From: Mucidula mucida | Lineage: Eukaryota > Basidiomycota > Agaricomycetes > Agaricales > Physalacriaceae | Length of the DNA: 64,000 nucleotides | Assembly: GCA_015501055.1 (NCBI GenBank) | Contig: JADNYV010000027.1 | Coordinates: forward strand, 124,001-188,000 | Reading direction: 5' to 3' | In this document: in pieces, positions 42,513 to 53,428 of the stretch | Layout of the letters: each line of letters opens with the position of its first letter | Position numbering within the stretch: position 1 is the stretch's first letter | Made by a program: the position numbers and the translations under genes | The notes under the pieces: generated by a model | The model's input: only the letters and a program-made list of their open reading frames with translations | The model's database searches: none | Told to the model about the DNA's origin: nothing

Positions 42513-43963
42513 TCAGGCCTTCGTCTCGTGGGAGTGCAATATTCCAGAGACAGATTCGAGAAGAGACGATAGCAAGCCGCCCTCCTTTTTTGGTTCCTCA
42601 GGCGCTTCGACAGACTCGAAGCCACCAGGCATAGCCGCCGCTTCAGCCACAACAAGAACGTCCGGAGACGCGCAGGTGATAGGCGTAGCGGGCGGAGGCG
42701 TCTCCACCTCGGATTGGGAGGAGAGCGATGATTCCGAAGGTCGGGCCTTTGTGAGTTTTCGAAGTTTGTTCCGCTTTGCGGGCTCTGCCTCCTTCACATC
42801 TTTAACTGTATCTGCAGGAGCAGCGGGTGCAGTTATAGGAAGAGCGGGTGTAGTTGTAGGTTGAGCGGGTATAGTTGTGGGAAGAGCGGGTGCAGGTGCC
42901 GGACCAGGAGAAGCGGGTGTAGGAGTGGGATGAACGGTTGCAGGCGCAGGAAGAGCGGTTGCAGGCGCAGGAAGAGCGGCAGCTGCAGGACGAACGCGCG
43001 CAGGTGCTGGAGAAACGGGCGCAAGTGCAGGACGAGCGCGCACAGGTGCTGGAGGAACGGACGCAAGCGCAGGAGCTGCGTCTTCGGCAAAGCCTCCCGG
43101 AAGAACAGGCTCCGTAGGCGCAGGAGCAGAAGCAGGGATCATAGGACGAGTAGCCACATTGACGGGCGGCGGCGGAGGGAAAGCTGCGTCTTCCGTAGCC
43201 TTGGGCTCCTGAAGAATTTGACCGGGAGGGCTAAGCTCCACTGGGGCCGTAGGGGACGCCACGTCGCACTGCAAGGACAACCTGCCGAGCGAGGGCGGGA
43301 GAGCGCTGAAGTATGTCATTTCGAGAAAGACATCCCCACGTTGGGTGTCATTTCTGTACAACGGTATCCATTCTACGATGCGGGAGATGAGATGACATCA
43401 AAGAGGACAGAAAAAAAAGACAAACCGTCAAATTCTCCGCGCTTGAGGGTATCAGCGACGTCTATGACGGTCCCGCCCAATAGATCTGCATGATCTCCTT
43501 CGTTCGCCCAAAGACTGATGTCCATTGAGGTTGGGAGTCCTGGAGTAATGACAGATCCGTCTTCGGCCAACCTATGAACATCGTTGCGGTTAGACTCTGC
43601 GATATACGCCTTTCAAAACACTCACGTTGGAGCGTCGACATGAACGGTAAACCTCAACTCCTCGTCCCACACTGGGTGCTGCCCGCCGCGCTTGTCGACA
43701 GCAGTGATCAAAGTCTGCCCATCGTACGTGATCTTGGTGTACGGGTTCTGCTTGGAGACGACGTGCTTGTCCGGCAGATTCTTCGCCTTCAACACTACGA
43801 CGACAAGCGTGCCGACTTGACGACGGGGAAGGCGGCCAGGCAGCGTCTGCGCCCTCGTCGGCTGACGAACTTCTGCCGGACTCGCATCTATAGATGGGGG
43901 CAACGACACCGTCGAATCTCTCCTGCGGTCAATCGATGCACGGGCAGCACGAATGAGAGGCAT
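42513..43963 (-). CDS. C2-domain protein with Pro/Ala-rich tail
   Basis: Start MPLIRAARASIDRR at 43963. The first exons encode a C2 domain: VGTLVVVVLKAKNLPDKH, NPYTKITYDGQ, HPVWDEELRFTV, then MDISLWANEG, LLGGTVIDVADTLKRG and WIPLYRND. Introns lie near 43626-43575 and 43430-43380. C2 domains bind phospholipid, often with calcium. Some calcium-binding Asp positions seem to be present (NLPDKH, DEEL), but I cannot show calcium dependence. The C-terminal half (about residues 190-440) is a low-complexity Pro/Ala/Val tail with internal repeats, followed by a KRNKLRKLTKARPSESS segment. Such proteins act at membranes or the cell periphery. Confidence 0.87.
42830..43110 (-). repeat. Coding minisatellite in C2 protein tail
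   Basis: Repeats of about 18-33 bp built from variants of gcaggcgcaggaagagcgg encode Ala/Pro-rich units such as PAPATALPAPAT. The number of units is likely to vary between strains. Confidence 0.65.
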
Positions 43964-43996
43964 GGCGAAAGATGTAGGGAACGGAAGGTGGGGTGA

Positions 43997-44779
43997 CAAA
44001 GAATTTAGACTTGCGAAGGGCTCTCCATAAATACTGCGAAAACCGGGTTGACGTCAGAGCCGTTTCAAATTCATGCTTTGCCCAGCTTTAAAATTCTGAG
44101 GGCGAAGAAAGAGACGATCGGCGGGCCTGAAGTGGCGCAAAAGGATCGAGGGGGCAAAAAAAAAAGGTAGCAAAAAGCCGGGAATTTGACAATAGGCGGA
44201 TCATGAAGCGCAGAAGGTCCGAAGTGGTCATACTGGTGCTGTGAACGTCGTGTTAGCGTCCCGTACCTGCGGAAACGAGAAGACATGGTGAACGTTCGAG
44301 TACAAGTTTGGAAAAGGGACATCAATTCGATCACGGGGCCTCCCGCCATCGCGTCTGGCAGACAGGGAAACTTTGGAGACGACGTCGAACTGCGAGGCGC
44401 GGCAAATCCAACCGATTAGTAAAGCTCGGCATGACGTCGAGCATGTGCGCATAGCGCCTTGCCGACAGCCGATCAAACGCTGTGTGAGGGAATTTGGCTG
44501 AAACGTGACCTGGGGCAGATTTTCCGGCGGATGATACATGCGCCACAGTTCTGTTGGGAAATTTGGCCACACGCCACGTTTTCCAGAAGTGTACTTACAA
44601 TTTGAAGTGCATCATGACACTGTGCGCGAAGGTCGGTTAGTCATCATTATCAAGCAGCATTACCATGATAAGTACAACTCCCGATGACAGAGAATGGTTT
44701 ACAAGCCCAAGTCCAATGGAAGTGTAACGATGTCCTTTTTGTTGTGAGGTATCTAGTAGGTATCTATGTGAGAACAAGT
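43997..44779. other. Intergenic between C2 gene and glycosyltransferase pseudogene
   Basis: The minus-strand ORFs in this stretch have no recognisable motifs and no splice-consistent continuation. A run of A residues lies at about 44157-44166. No gene is called. Confidence 0.4.
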
Positions 44780-46140
44780 TTACTTCGCCGCTTCTGCAAG
44801 TTCATCCACTGAATCCGCAATGATCTGAATCGGATCATATGTCTGCATCTCCTTCTCAATCTCCACGGCGCGCGCTGTGTACTTCGGGTGATCTAAGACC
44901 TCCCTCACCGCTGTCCTAACCTGCTCGGGCGAAGGCGTGTCCGTCTTCAAATTTACACCCACGCCCGCCCATTCCGCACGCGCAGCAACCTCCGGCTTGT
45001 CCTGTGTTGTTCCTCCTACAACAACTGGAACACCGTGGCCCATAGCGTGTTGGAAGCCGCCATAGCCCCCATTCGTCACGAACACGTCCACATGTTCGAG
45101 AATATCGTCGAATGGGATGTAATCTCCAACAAACCCATTCTTAGGCAAGACGAAATCAGACGGTAATGATGCGCCATGTTTGCCCAGGACGGCGACAACT
45201 ATCACGTCCTCTTCATCAGCGAGCGCGGTGAGCGTTGGCATGACGAGCTGCGAGTAGTCGAGTTGTACGGTGCCCTGTGCGACGGCGACGATGCGCTTCT
45301 TCTCCGGGTTCGTGATGACCGTCTGCCACCAATCTGGCAGCTGCGCTTCTTTACCGCGGTAACGATGTCCGCGCGGAAGGCCGCCCGTAAAACGGACAGA
45401 GTCCGGCGCGTCGCTGCGCGGGTACTCGAGACTCGGGACGCACATCTGGAGGAACCGATCCACCTTCAATATTACCGCGTCGAAGACGTTTTGCGGAAGA
45501 TCAGGTTTCGCCCCACCCAGCGTGGCCAAGACGCGTTCAAGCTCGCTTTTGGGCCCGGCCATAACGACTTCGTTCCACTGCTTGCGCATGCCAGCGTAGG
45601 TCTCGCGCTCTTCGGGGTAGTTGGCGGATGGAGACCAGGCCCGAACGGCGCTAGGTCCTCGCTGGTGAGGATCAGAGGGTTGATACCAATGGCAATAGTC
45701 GCGTCAGGACGGAGACCTCGCGCGCCAAAGGTAGTCGCAAGACCACCTAGGAAGGAACCTTCGTTGACCAAGACGATACGGCGTGACGGATCCTTATCAC
45801 GTAGTGACTGCAGGATCTGCTGAATCCCCGTATGCTGATCAGGAATGGCTTTCACGAACGCCTCTGTGATCGAGTACGCGAACATCTCGGGTCCTGGCGT
45901 AAGCTCCATGATCCCGGGGAGAAGTTTCGTGATGTCGACGTCGAGGTCGTTGAGATGGCCATCGAGGGCGACGAAGGCTGCCCCCATCTCCTCAGCGCTC
46001 TCGCGGTATCGAGGCCCAGTGAGGATCGTCACCTCGTATCCGCGCTGGATGAGGCCATTTGCGATGGCGCGCATGGGTGCGTAATGACCCATGGCGGGCA
46101 TAGACGTGACGAGGACGAACGGCTTGGAAGTTTGGGCCAT
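44780..46140 (-). pseudogene. MGT/EryCIII-like glycosyltransferase, frameshifted copy
   Basis: Starts MAQTSKPFVLVTSMPAMGHY at 46140. It runs in frame to GPGLHPPTTPK near 45625, where it lacks one base compared with the intact copy at 50917-52278 (HPPTAPKERETYAAM). The N-terminal frame then ends at 45472. The C-terminal frame resumes at MRKQWNEVVMAGPKSE and continues to VDELAEAAK at 44780. Apart from this single deletion, the two copies are very similar along their length. A two-polypeptide product or a sequencing error is possible, but a recent pseudogene is the simplest reading. Confidence 0.8.
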
Positions 46141-47621
46141 GATGAATTGAGAAGAGGGGACAGTAGATTGGAATCATGAATGCCGGGGTATTTATCTATC
46201 AATCATGGGCGCTCTCCGTTGCCTCATTGGAACCTCCTGTGCCATCGAATGCATCGTGTGAGAAGATATATCATAGCCCCGGCATGATTTGTGATCTCAG
46301 GCTTCGCGTTGAAGCCCCTCGTACCCGACCTGTCAAAAAATTCGAATGCTGGTCACCGATCAGAGTTTCAGAGGATAGCCTGGAGTGAAGTTTCAGAGGG
46401 TCAACAGGCCCTAAAGTTGGTGGTGGCGATACAAGAGCGCAATGATCATCACGCAATCGTGATTAGCGGTCCATGCTAATCCTTCCGTTCAACGTTCAAC
46501 CCGTAGCTCAGTACGGGTAGTTACTAGTAAGTGAAGTATCTCAGCGAAGTGACTCAAGGTCGAAGCTCTCAGCCGCCAGTCCCGTAAAGTATCATCAAGC
46601 CTTGATCCCAAATGTGCGTCTATGCGTCATTTGACTTGTTCACGACCAGCGCCCCAGTTCCAATGAATAGTCCATTATCTGCCTTGCGCCACGAAACCTC
46701 GGTCAGGCACAAACATAACCTTTTCCTTAACTTGAGAGAATCATATCTGAAGCTCTTACCATTGCGCCAGTGGGCATCTTACGATTGAACTGTACCCTTG
46801 CATTATCGCCCGTGCAGTGCGCTCAGTACAGCAAACCACGCATCAATGTGGCCCGCAGAAGACTCAAGCGCCGCCACCTCTCTTCGACTTACCAATATTG
46901 CCACTTGAAACATCGATGCATTTCTCAGCACCGTTCCCGAGTCAAGGCACTGAGTACTGCGCCCGAACTCCAACCGAATTTGCTGGACAATTAACGGATC
47001 ATCGCCATAGTTATCCATGCGACGATATGAGAACAAGGCTACACACGAGTCGATTTGTCTGCCCTGCACATCACGCAGATCGGCCCAAGCTTTGAAGCTT
47101 CGACCTTGTTCCATAACAGGTAGACATCAATTCGCCCCTTATCTAGCACGTCATATCAAGTCCTTGTACTCTTATTCTGAACAAGGACATTTCCCGTTAT
47201 GGACACTCCCTTGTACTCCCTTCACGAGAGCCTTACGCGCGACCTCGCCTATATAGAGGGCTGGATTTCGCGTCAAATGAACACACCAACGAGTTCCTTC
47301 CCTCTCGTCTTTGAGATCTCTCGATCACATCCTCGCCAGACAATAGTGACTTGTCCTATTGTCGCATCTGCCTTCCCTACACGACAATAGCCTTGAAAAC
47401 CTATTCTCCACCCGAAGAACCGCCTATTGTCTTCCAGTATCCCACGCCTCCCCGCGCTTCGCGTATATATCACAGCGTCCTGCGTACTCCCACCGTAGCT
47501 CATACACACCAATAGCTCACGGCGCGGGTATTCGCCATCCATCCATCCATCACACGCTCTTTCTCCCTTTTTTCACGCATACTACACGAAACGCACCTTC
47601 ACGTTCATCATCATCCACATC
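46141..47621. other. Intergenic between glycosyltransferase pseudogene and small Ser-rich gene
   Basis: Mixed short ORFs without support. The right part (about 47200-47620) is pyrimidine-rich, with TATA-like tatataga near 47249 and gtatatatc near 47463. It ends in a C/T-rich leader before ATG 47622, consistent with a promoter region. Confidence 0.45.
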
Positions 47622-47843
47622 ATGTCGTTCGCCCAACCATCATCCTCCCCGTCCCGTGGCTTCATGCCCAACGGCGCGACCTCCCCGAACGCGTTCGGCA
47701 CTTTCTACCAATCCCCCCGCGATGCACACGCGATGTACGCGTCCTTGTCGAACAAGACGTCCAAAAAGCAGGCTGGTGGAGCATCGAGTGCACAGAGCCA
47801 AGGCTCTCAGAGCAGCTTGAAGAAGCTCATGTGCATCAAATAG
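47622..47843 (+). CDS. Small Ser-rich hypothetical protein
   Basis: A single exon encodes 73 aa: MSFAQPSSSPSRGFMPNG, then AFGTFYQSPRDAHAMYASL, then a Ser/Gln-rich stretch ending SSLKKLMCIK. It has no signal peptide, no hydrophobic segment and no known domain. The long C/T-rich leader and upstream TATA-like boxes look like a well-expressed fungal promoter. The single Cys near the C-terminus does not make a CaaX box, so it is not a standard mating pheromone precursor. Confidence 0.55.
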   Translation: MSFAQPSSSPSRGFMPNGATSPNAFGTFYQSPRDAHAMYASLSNKTSKKQAGGASSAQSQGSQSSLKKLMCIK

Positions 47844-48058
47844 AGGGCCTATAAAATGGAGAAACAACCAACGCAGCACGACGATGACAACAAACAACAT
47901 GTACTACCTTCGATCTTCTACGCACTGTATCACTTTACCAAGACTCAATTGTATTCTGTATGTATGCTTGATGTTGTACGAAAGCAATAACAATTATCCA
48001 CGCTCACATAAACAGTACATACTTTAAACAGACGTGAAAGAGAGCAAATAGGTGGAGA

Positions 48059-50110
48059 TCACCGCCGCTTCGAGCTTCGCCCGTCGTCCACGGGCGAACC
48101 TCTACGTTTTCTAGGAGAGAGATCAGTGTCCCATTCTGGCAGTCCGCAAAGCTGCATACCGACTCCGATCCTCAGGCTCTCCGCTGCTAGTTCTACCTCC
48201 ACCTCCTCCATAATCTAGACCATCGACAGCGGGTGCATTGCCATCGCGATCCTTGTACTTGTTTTGATTCCGTGGACCTGTTGGTACATTGGGAGGCAGG
48301 GGTGACGCTGGTCGTACAATGCTTCCTCCTAAGGGTCGAGATTAGCAAAAGTAAAACAATAGGAGAAAGAAGACCTGCCTTCGTAGCTTGGGCGTCCACC
48401 CCGACCGCGCACAAATCCACGAGATGCGCGAGGACCGGTCGCTAGCGGTACTCCACGTCCTCGGTAAGGAACCGGTGTTCCACCACGACCACTTGGACCC
48501 ACAGGCGCGTTCACTGTAGCTTGTGGTCCCTCCATGCCCTGGTACATCTGCTGCTGCACTCCCATCTGGCTTTGATCCTATTAGGTCGTTAGAGATGATT
48601 TAGAACATAAACCCAACTCTCGTACCTGCATTCCATAATCACTGCCCATCATCATACCTGGCCCACCGCCTGCATACCCTTCCTGCATCATAGGCTCGGG
48701 CGTACCATTGGCGCCTGGTATTCCCTGGCCTTGACCATCGGGCATCATGCCCTGCATCATACTCATATCCGGGGTCATGCCCATAGCCATAGGATTCATC
48801 ATGCCCATGTCCATCATCATCGCAGGATTCGGCCCGTTGTTCGAGAGCATCGCGTTCGTTCCCGTCATGACCATCTGCCGCACTTCAGGTGGAAGTGCGG
48901 TGACTTGCTCTTCTGGCATCCCAGAGAAATTCTATCGCGACAAAATGAACCGGAGGCAAAGAGAAAAGGGAAAATCGCGTACCAATACGCTTGCTTTCAG
49001 AACATGAGCCAAATCTCCCAGGTCGCGCCGCCGATAGCAATATGCCTCCCAGGATATTTCGTCGAATCCATAATTAAACCAGTCGCTGATGTCTGAACCG
49101 GGCTTTCGCCAAGGCTTGTCGGACAATGCGGCAAGGTCGACTTCTAGTATCGAACGTCCATCCATAAACCCAACTACAGATGGATCTATGGCTGGATGTG
49201 AAGGAGGCGCAGTGGCAGCGGGTAGCTTGGAGGTGTCAATGCCATCATCCTCGACTTTTTGCGCCGCCGCCACCGTTGTTGGCGCTGGTGTCGCGGATGG
49301 TGCCGGTGTCGTTGTAATTGGTGGTATTGCAGCAATGGATGTTGAAGGAACATCGGAGGAAAGGTTGGGGTGGGATGCTTGTGTTTGCAAGGAAGTAGAC
49401 GAGGCGCCGCGTTGTAGAGGTGTATACTCTGTGGTCACTGAAGGCCCTGGCTGTGATGCTAAACGAAGTTGAGATTTTGGAAAACTGGACATTGTTCACG
49501 TACGTCTAGGCTGGGTTGTGGTGGTCGCAATTCGGTGAGCGGGTTGAGGTCGATTTTGCCTATATGATTGTTAGTGCAATGTTCATCTTATTCCGTATTG
49601 CTGCACCTCAAGTCCAGGGAGCGCGAAGTAGGCTCCATTATGATTTCGATCTAGATAGAAGTGATTTATGAGAAAAGCTTTTGAACAGAGCATGTTACGC
49701 ACATCTTCATCCTCGCTCTCTTCTTCTCCGGCCTCTCCTTCATCATCCTCGACATTGTCTTCATTTTCATCGGGTTCTGTAGGCTGCTGACTGGGTTCCG
49801 TGTCCTCCGCCTCTGCCTTGGCTTCGAGGTGAGAAACCAGGCCATTGGACACCAGACCAGTTTCTATTGGCGATCTTGGCAAAAGTCAACACTAAACGCG
49901 CTCGGCGAGAGCAGGAAACTCACGGTTGAGATACTAAGCGTTCACACACATAAAAAGTCAAATATTGTCATTGAAAAGAGATACACAAGACAAGGATTGT
50001 GTATATGCGATTCAACTCTTACCCTGTAGAGGCTGCGCTGGCGCCGCAGCGGGTATGGAAGGTGCAGAAGTCCCATACAAAAAGTCGTCGTCGTCGTCCC
50101 TAGTACTAGT
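48059..50110 (-). CDS. Fip1-like polyadenylation factor subunit
   Basis: Multi-exon minus-strand gene. The 5' exon carries an acidic start region (DDDDDFLYGTSAPSIP near 50090), as in Fip1 proteins. An acidic exon follows (EPDENEDNVEDDEGEAGEEE). The defining Fip1 motif lies at about 49130-49030: DKPWRKPGSDISDWFNYGFD then EISWEAYCYRRRDLGDL. Downstream exons are Met/Gly/Pro-rich (MMMDMGMMNPMAMGM) and then RG-rich (YRGRGVPLATGPRASRG). The gene ends RKRRGSPVDDGRSSKRR with stop 48059-48061. Fip1 bridges poly(A) polymerase and the cleavage/polyadenylation factor. The exact start codon and some splices near 49500-49620 remain unresolved. Confidence 0.85.
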
Positions 50111-50459
50111 GTAAGCAAAACGCGCGTAGCAAGTGATTGACGAACATGATGGTAGGAGGAAAGCCAGAAGGAGTGATAGTCACAACTGTGACCCTCGTTC
50201 TTCTTCCGCCACTCTGCCGCCTCTACTGCTTGTTGCTCTCAAGCCTCACACGTGTTCTATGGACTATATAACTACACGGGGGCAGAATCTGCGCAAACAC
50301 AGGGAGTTCTTTGATCAATTCTGACTCTGCGTTCCTGTGTCCAACCCTGTACACGAAACTGTTGAACTGCCAGGTTGCGTGCATTTCATAGGATATGGCT
50401 TTCAAAGGACCAAGGCAGCCTTTTCAAAAAAGGGACCGCAATGCCCGATGACGGTTAAG

Positions 50460-50615
50460 TCACTACAGACCAGGCTTCCACCACCATGACCTGATTTGTC
50501 TATACACAACGAAGTTGTACCAGTTTCGGATCACAATAAGTCCTGGAGTTGGCTTCAGCCACGACACTCCTCCTCCAACCACGGAGGAAGTTGTGAAGGT
50601 CTGTATAACCACTTA
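50460..50615 (+). repeat. Dispersed repeat, copy 3
   Basis: Contains ccaggcttccaccaccatga, tttcggatcacaataa and gacactcctcctcc in the same order and spacing as the copies in the inverted-repeat arms. It lies just downstream of the intact glycosyltransferase. Confidence 0.6.
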
Positions 50616-50916
50616 GGTACTGTTTCTTCCTCGGTCTCGCCCTTTCGATTTCACAGCATCCCACAGCGTCTCCTGGGGACGATCATACGAGGTTAAATCT
50701 ATGGGACGACGAGAGTTTTAAACATAGCTATGTATAAGCTGATGTCTGGACAACTCCCGTCAGAAGTCCACCCCTATGGCTGCCGGTAATTCATCTACCT
50801 TTCTCAAAGCGCGCATTTGACTAAATCTGATCATGTCCCTAGGATGTACAAATCTACTTTTCTATTGCTTTGAGGTATCTACAGTAGTACTAGTAGGTGT
50901 CTAACCAGGAACAGTT

Positions 50917-52278
50917 CTACTGCGCCGCTTGTGCAAGCTCATCTACTGAATCCGCAATGATCTGAATCGGATCATAAGTTTGCATCTCCTTCTCAATCTC
51001 CACAGCGCGCGCTTTATACGTCGGGTGGTCCAACACCTCTCTCACTGCTGTCCTGACCTGCTCGGGCGAAGGCTTGTCCGTCTTCAAATTCAGACCCACA
51101 CCCGCCCATTCCGCGCGCGCAGCAACCTCCGGCTTGTCCTCTGTCGTTCCTCCGACAACAACCGGAACGCCGTATGCCATAGCATGCTGGAAGCCGCCGT
51201 AGCCCCCGTTCGTCACGAACACGTCCACATGTTCGAGAATATCGTCGAACGGGATGTAATCTCCAACAAACCCATTCTTAGGCAAGACGAAATCAGACGG
51301 TAATGATGCGCCATGTTTGCCCAGGACGGCGACAACTATCACGTCCTCTTCATCAGCGAGCGCGGTGAGCGTTGGCACGACGAGCTGCGAGTAGTCAAGT
51401 TGTACAGTGCCCTGTGTGACAGCGACGATGCGCTTCTTCTCCGGGTTCGTGATGACCGTCTGCCACCAATCTGGCAGCTGCGCTTCTTTACCGCGGTAAC
51501 GATGTCCGCGCGGAAGGCCACCTGTGAAACGGACAGAGTCTGGCGCGTCGCTGCGCGGGTACTCGAGACTCGGGACGCACATCTGGAGGAACCGATCCGC
51601 TTTCAATATGGCCGCATCGAGAACGTTGTGTGGAAGATCCGGCTTCGCCTCACCCAGCGTGGCCAAGACGCGTTCAAGCTCGCTTTTGGGCCCGGCCATG
51701 ACGACTTCGTTCCACTGCTTGCGCATGGCAGCGTAGGTCTCGCGCTCTTTGGGCGCGGTGGGCGGATGGAGACCAGGCCCGAACGGCGCTAGGTCCTCGC
51801 TGGTGAGGATCAAAGGGTTGATACCAATAGCAATAGTCGCGTCAGGACGGAGACCGCGTGCGCCAAAGGTTGTCGCAAGGCCACCTAAGAAAACGATTTC
51901 GTTGACCACGACGATAGGGCGTGACGGATCCTTATCACGTAGTGACTGCAGGATCTGCTGAATGCCCGCATGCTGGTCGGGAATAGCTTTGACCACTCCC
52001 TCCGTGATTGAATATGCGAATAGCTCGGGTCCTGGCTTGAGCTCTATAAGCCTGGGGAGGAGCTTTATGACGTCCGTGTCGAAGTCGTTGAGACGACCAC
52101 CGAGCGCGACGAAGGTTGCGCCCATCTCGTCGGCGCTCTCGCGGTATCGAGGCCCAGTGAGGATCGTCACCTCGTATCCTCGCTGGATGAGGCCATTTGC
52201 GATGGCGCGCATCGGAGCGTAATGACCCATGACGGGCGTTGACGTGACGAGGACGAAAGGCTTTGGAGTTTGAGTCAT
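50917..52278 (-). CDS. MGT/EryCIII-like GT1 glycosyltransferase (intact)
   Basis: A single uninterrupted exon encodes 453 aa, starting MTQTPKPFVLVTSTPVMGHY at 52278. The GT-B fold is indicated by the N-terminal GHYAPMRAIANGLIQRGYEV and the C-terminal nucleotide-sugar motif (HVDVFVTNGGYGGFQHAMA, GVPVVVGGTTEDKPEVAAR). This resembles bacterial macrolide glycosyltransferases (MGT/EryCIII type) more than classical fungal sterol glucosyltransferases. Lack of introns is unusual beside the intron-rich neighbours. The likely reaction is transfer of a sugar from a UDP- or TDP-sugar to a small hydrophobic acceptor. It is flanked on both sides by the same dispersed repeat and has a frameshifted paralogue about 6 kb away in the same orientation. 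Confidence 0.88.
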   Translation of the reverse strand: MTQTPKPFVLVTSTPVMGHYAPMRAIANGLIQRGYEVTILTGPRYRESADEMGATFVALGGRLNDFDTDVIKLLPRLIELKPGPELFAYSITEGVVKAIPDQHAGIQQILQSLRDKDPSRPIVVVNEIVFLGGLATTFGARGLRPDATIAIGINPLILTSEDLAPFGPGLHPPTAPKERETYAAMRKQWNEVVMAGPKSELERVLATLGEAKPDLPHNVLDAAILKADRFLQMCVPSLEYPRSDAPDSVRFTGGLPRGHRYRGKEAQLPDWWQTVITNPEKKRIVAVTQGTVQLDYSQLVVPTLTALADEEDVIVVAVLGKHGASLPSDFVLPKNGFVGDYIPFDDILEHVDVFVTNGGYGGFQHAMAYGVPVVVGGTTEDKPEVAARAEWAGVGLNLKTDKPSPEQVRTAVREVLDHPTYKARAVEIEKEMQTYDPIQIIADSVDELAQAAQ

Positions 52279-52861
52279 GGTGAGTTGAGGAGGGGGGAGG
52301 ATGAATTGGTGTCCGAGTCAAGCGCTCATGGATACCAGGATATTTATCTATAAATCAGCGCTCTCCGTTGCCCGAGTAGCATCCTTCAATCCTGAACAGC
52401 CTCTGTCATCAAACGCATCGTGTGAGAGGAAATAAGTGCATTGGCGGGAAGTTTGTGATATAATTTCAGTCAGATTTCCGTCGCATCCGTCGGCAAGGTA
52501 GGTCACCTATTCGGCCTGGCCAACATTGTATTTTTGCAGACGAGACATCGCACTGCAATTATTTGTTGCAATATGGCAAGAATCTATCTTTAATGACAAG
52601 TCCTAGTCTTGAGGCACTTGTGGCGCATATAGTGCTGGCCAACGATCATGCTACTGGGGTGTGGTCAATTCGGTGGGTGAGTGAGGAAAAAGAAGAATAA
52701 ATGTACGCGCTGAAAAACCTCAAAGGAGAGGTTGCGCGTATTTGCTAGAACGATTGTAGTGGTAGAGAAGATGGCATGCCCAAAAAGGGACTGTCGTCGC
52801 GGGCATATTTTCTGATCGCACGTTTCTCCTTTCGCTCCTGTTTGTTCATCCACGACTACAC

Positions 52862-53010
52862 AGTCCAATGACGATTAAGTCTCTACAAACCAGGCTTCCA
52901 CCACCATGACCTTATTTGTCTAGTACAACAATGATGTAGCAGTTTCGGGTCACAATATCTCCTGGAATTGGCTTCAGCCACGACACTCCTCCTCCAGAAC
53001 ACGGAGGAAG
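52862..53010 (+). repeat. Dispersed repeat, copy 4
   Basis: Contains ccaggcttccaccaccatga, tttcgggtcacaatat and gacactcctcctcc. It lies just upstream of the intact glycosyltransferase in the same orientation as copy 3. Confidence 0.6.
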
Positions 53011-53428
53011 ATGTGCCGTACACCGTCCTTCACACACAACGTTCTGATCTCAGAACGTTGTATCAAAGGCATCATCAACAACAACGGTAATCTCTCTGCG
53101 TGCAGCCTATACACCGTTGATGTCTTTCACATCACGCAGCTACTATCACTCGTGCTTCGCCATCATCGCGGGAGTCGAAAATGTCGCGAGGGACAAGCTC
53201 CACACGTAGTTGATGTTGTCCGAATCGGGTTACATTCAATAAATCTCTATCAGCATGAGCATATGACACTGAAAAAAGTGATACAACGTAGCAATACATC
53301 GTTCGCGGTCCCAGTCCGAGCTTGCCATTCATCCGCACTCAAGATGTAATGCAAGGAATCCATCACTCCCTCCTGCCTTCGTCATCGAAATCATCAGACA
53401 GATGCGCCTGTCCACCCAATTAGCCCAG
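53011..53428. other. Intergenic
   Basis: Only unsupported overlapping ORFs. It borders the 3' end of the membrane-protein gene. Confidence 0.4.

Noticed and set aside
42861..43493. Plus-strand 210-codon ORF rich in Cys/Arg/Ser
   Set aside because: It is the antisense shadow of the Pro/Ala minisatellite in the C2-domain gene.
45176..45823. Plus-strand 215-codon ORF opposite the glycosyltransferase
   Set aside because: It is antisense to a clear glycosyltransferase frame and is repeated opposite the second copy, as expected for a shadow.
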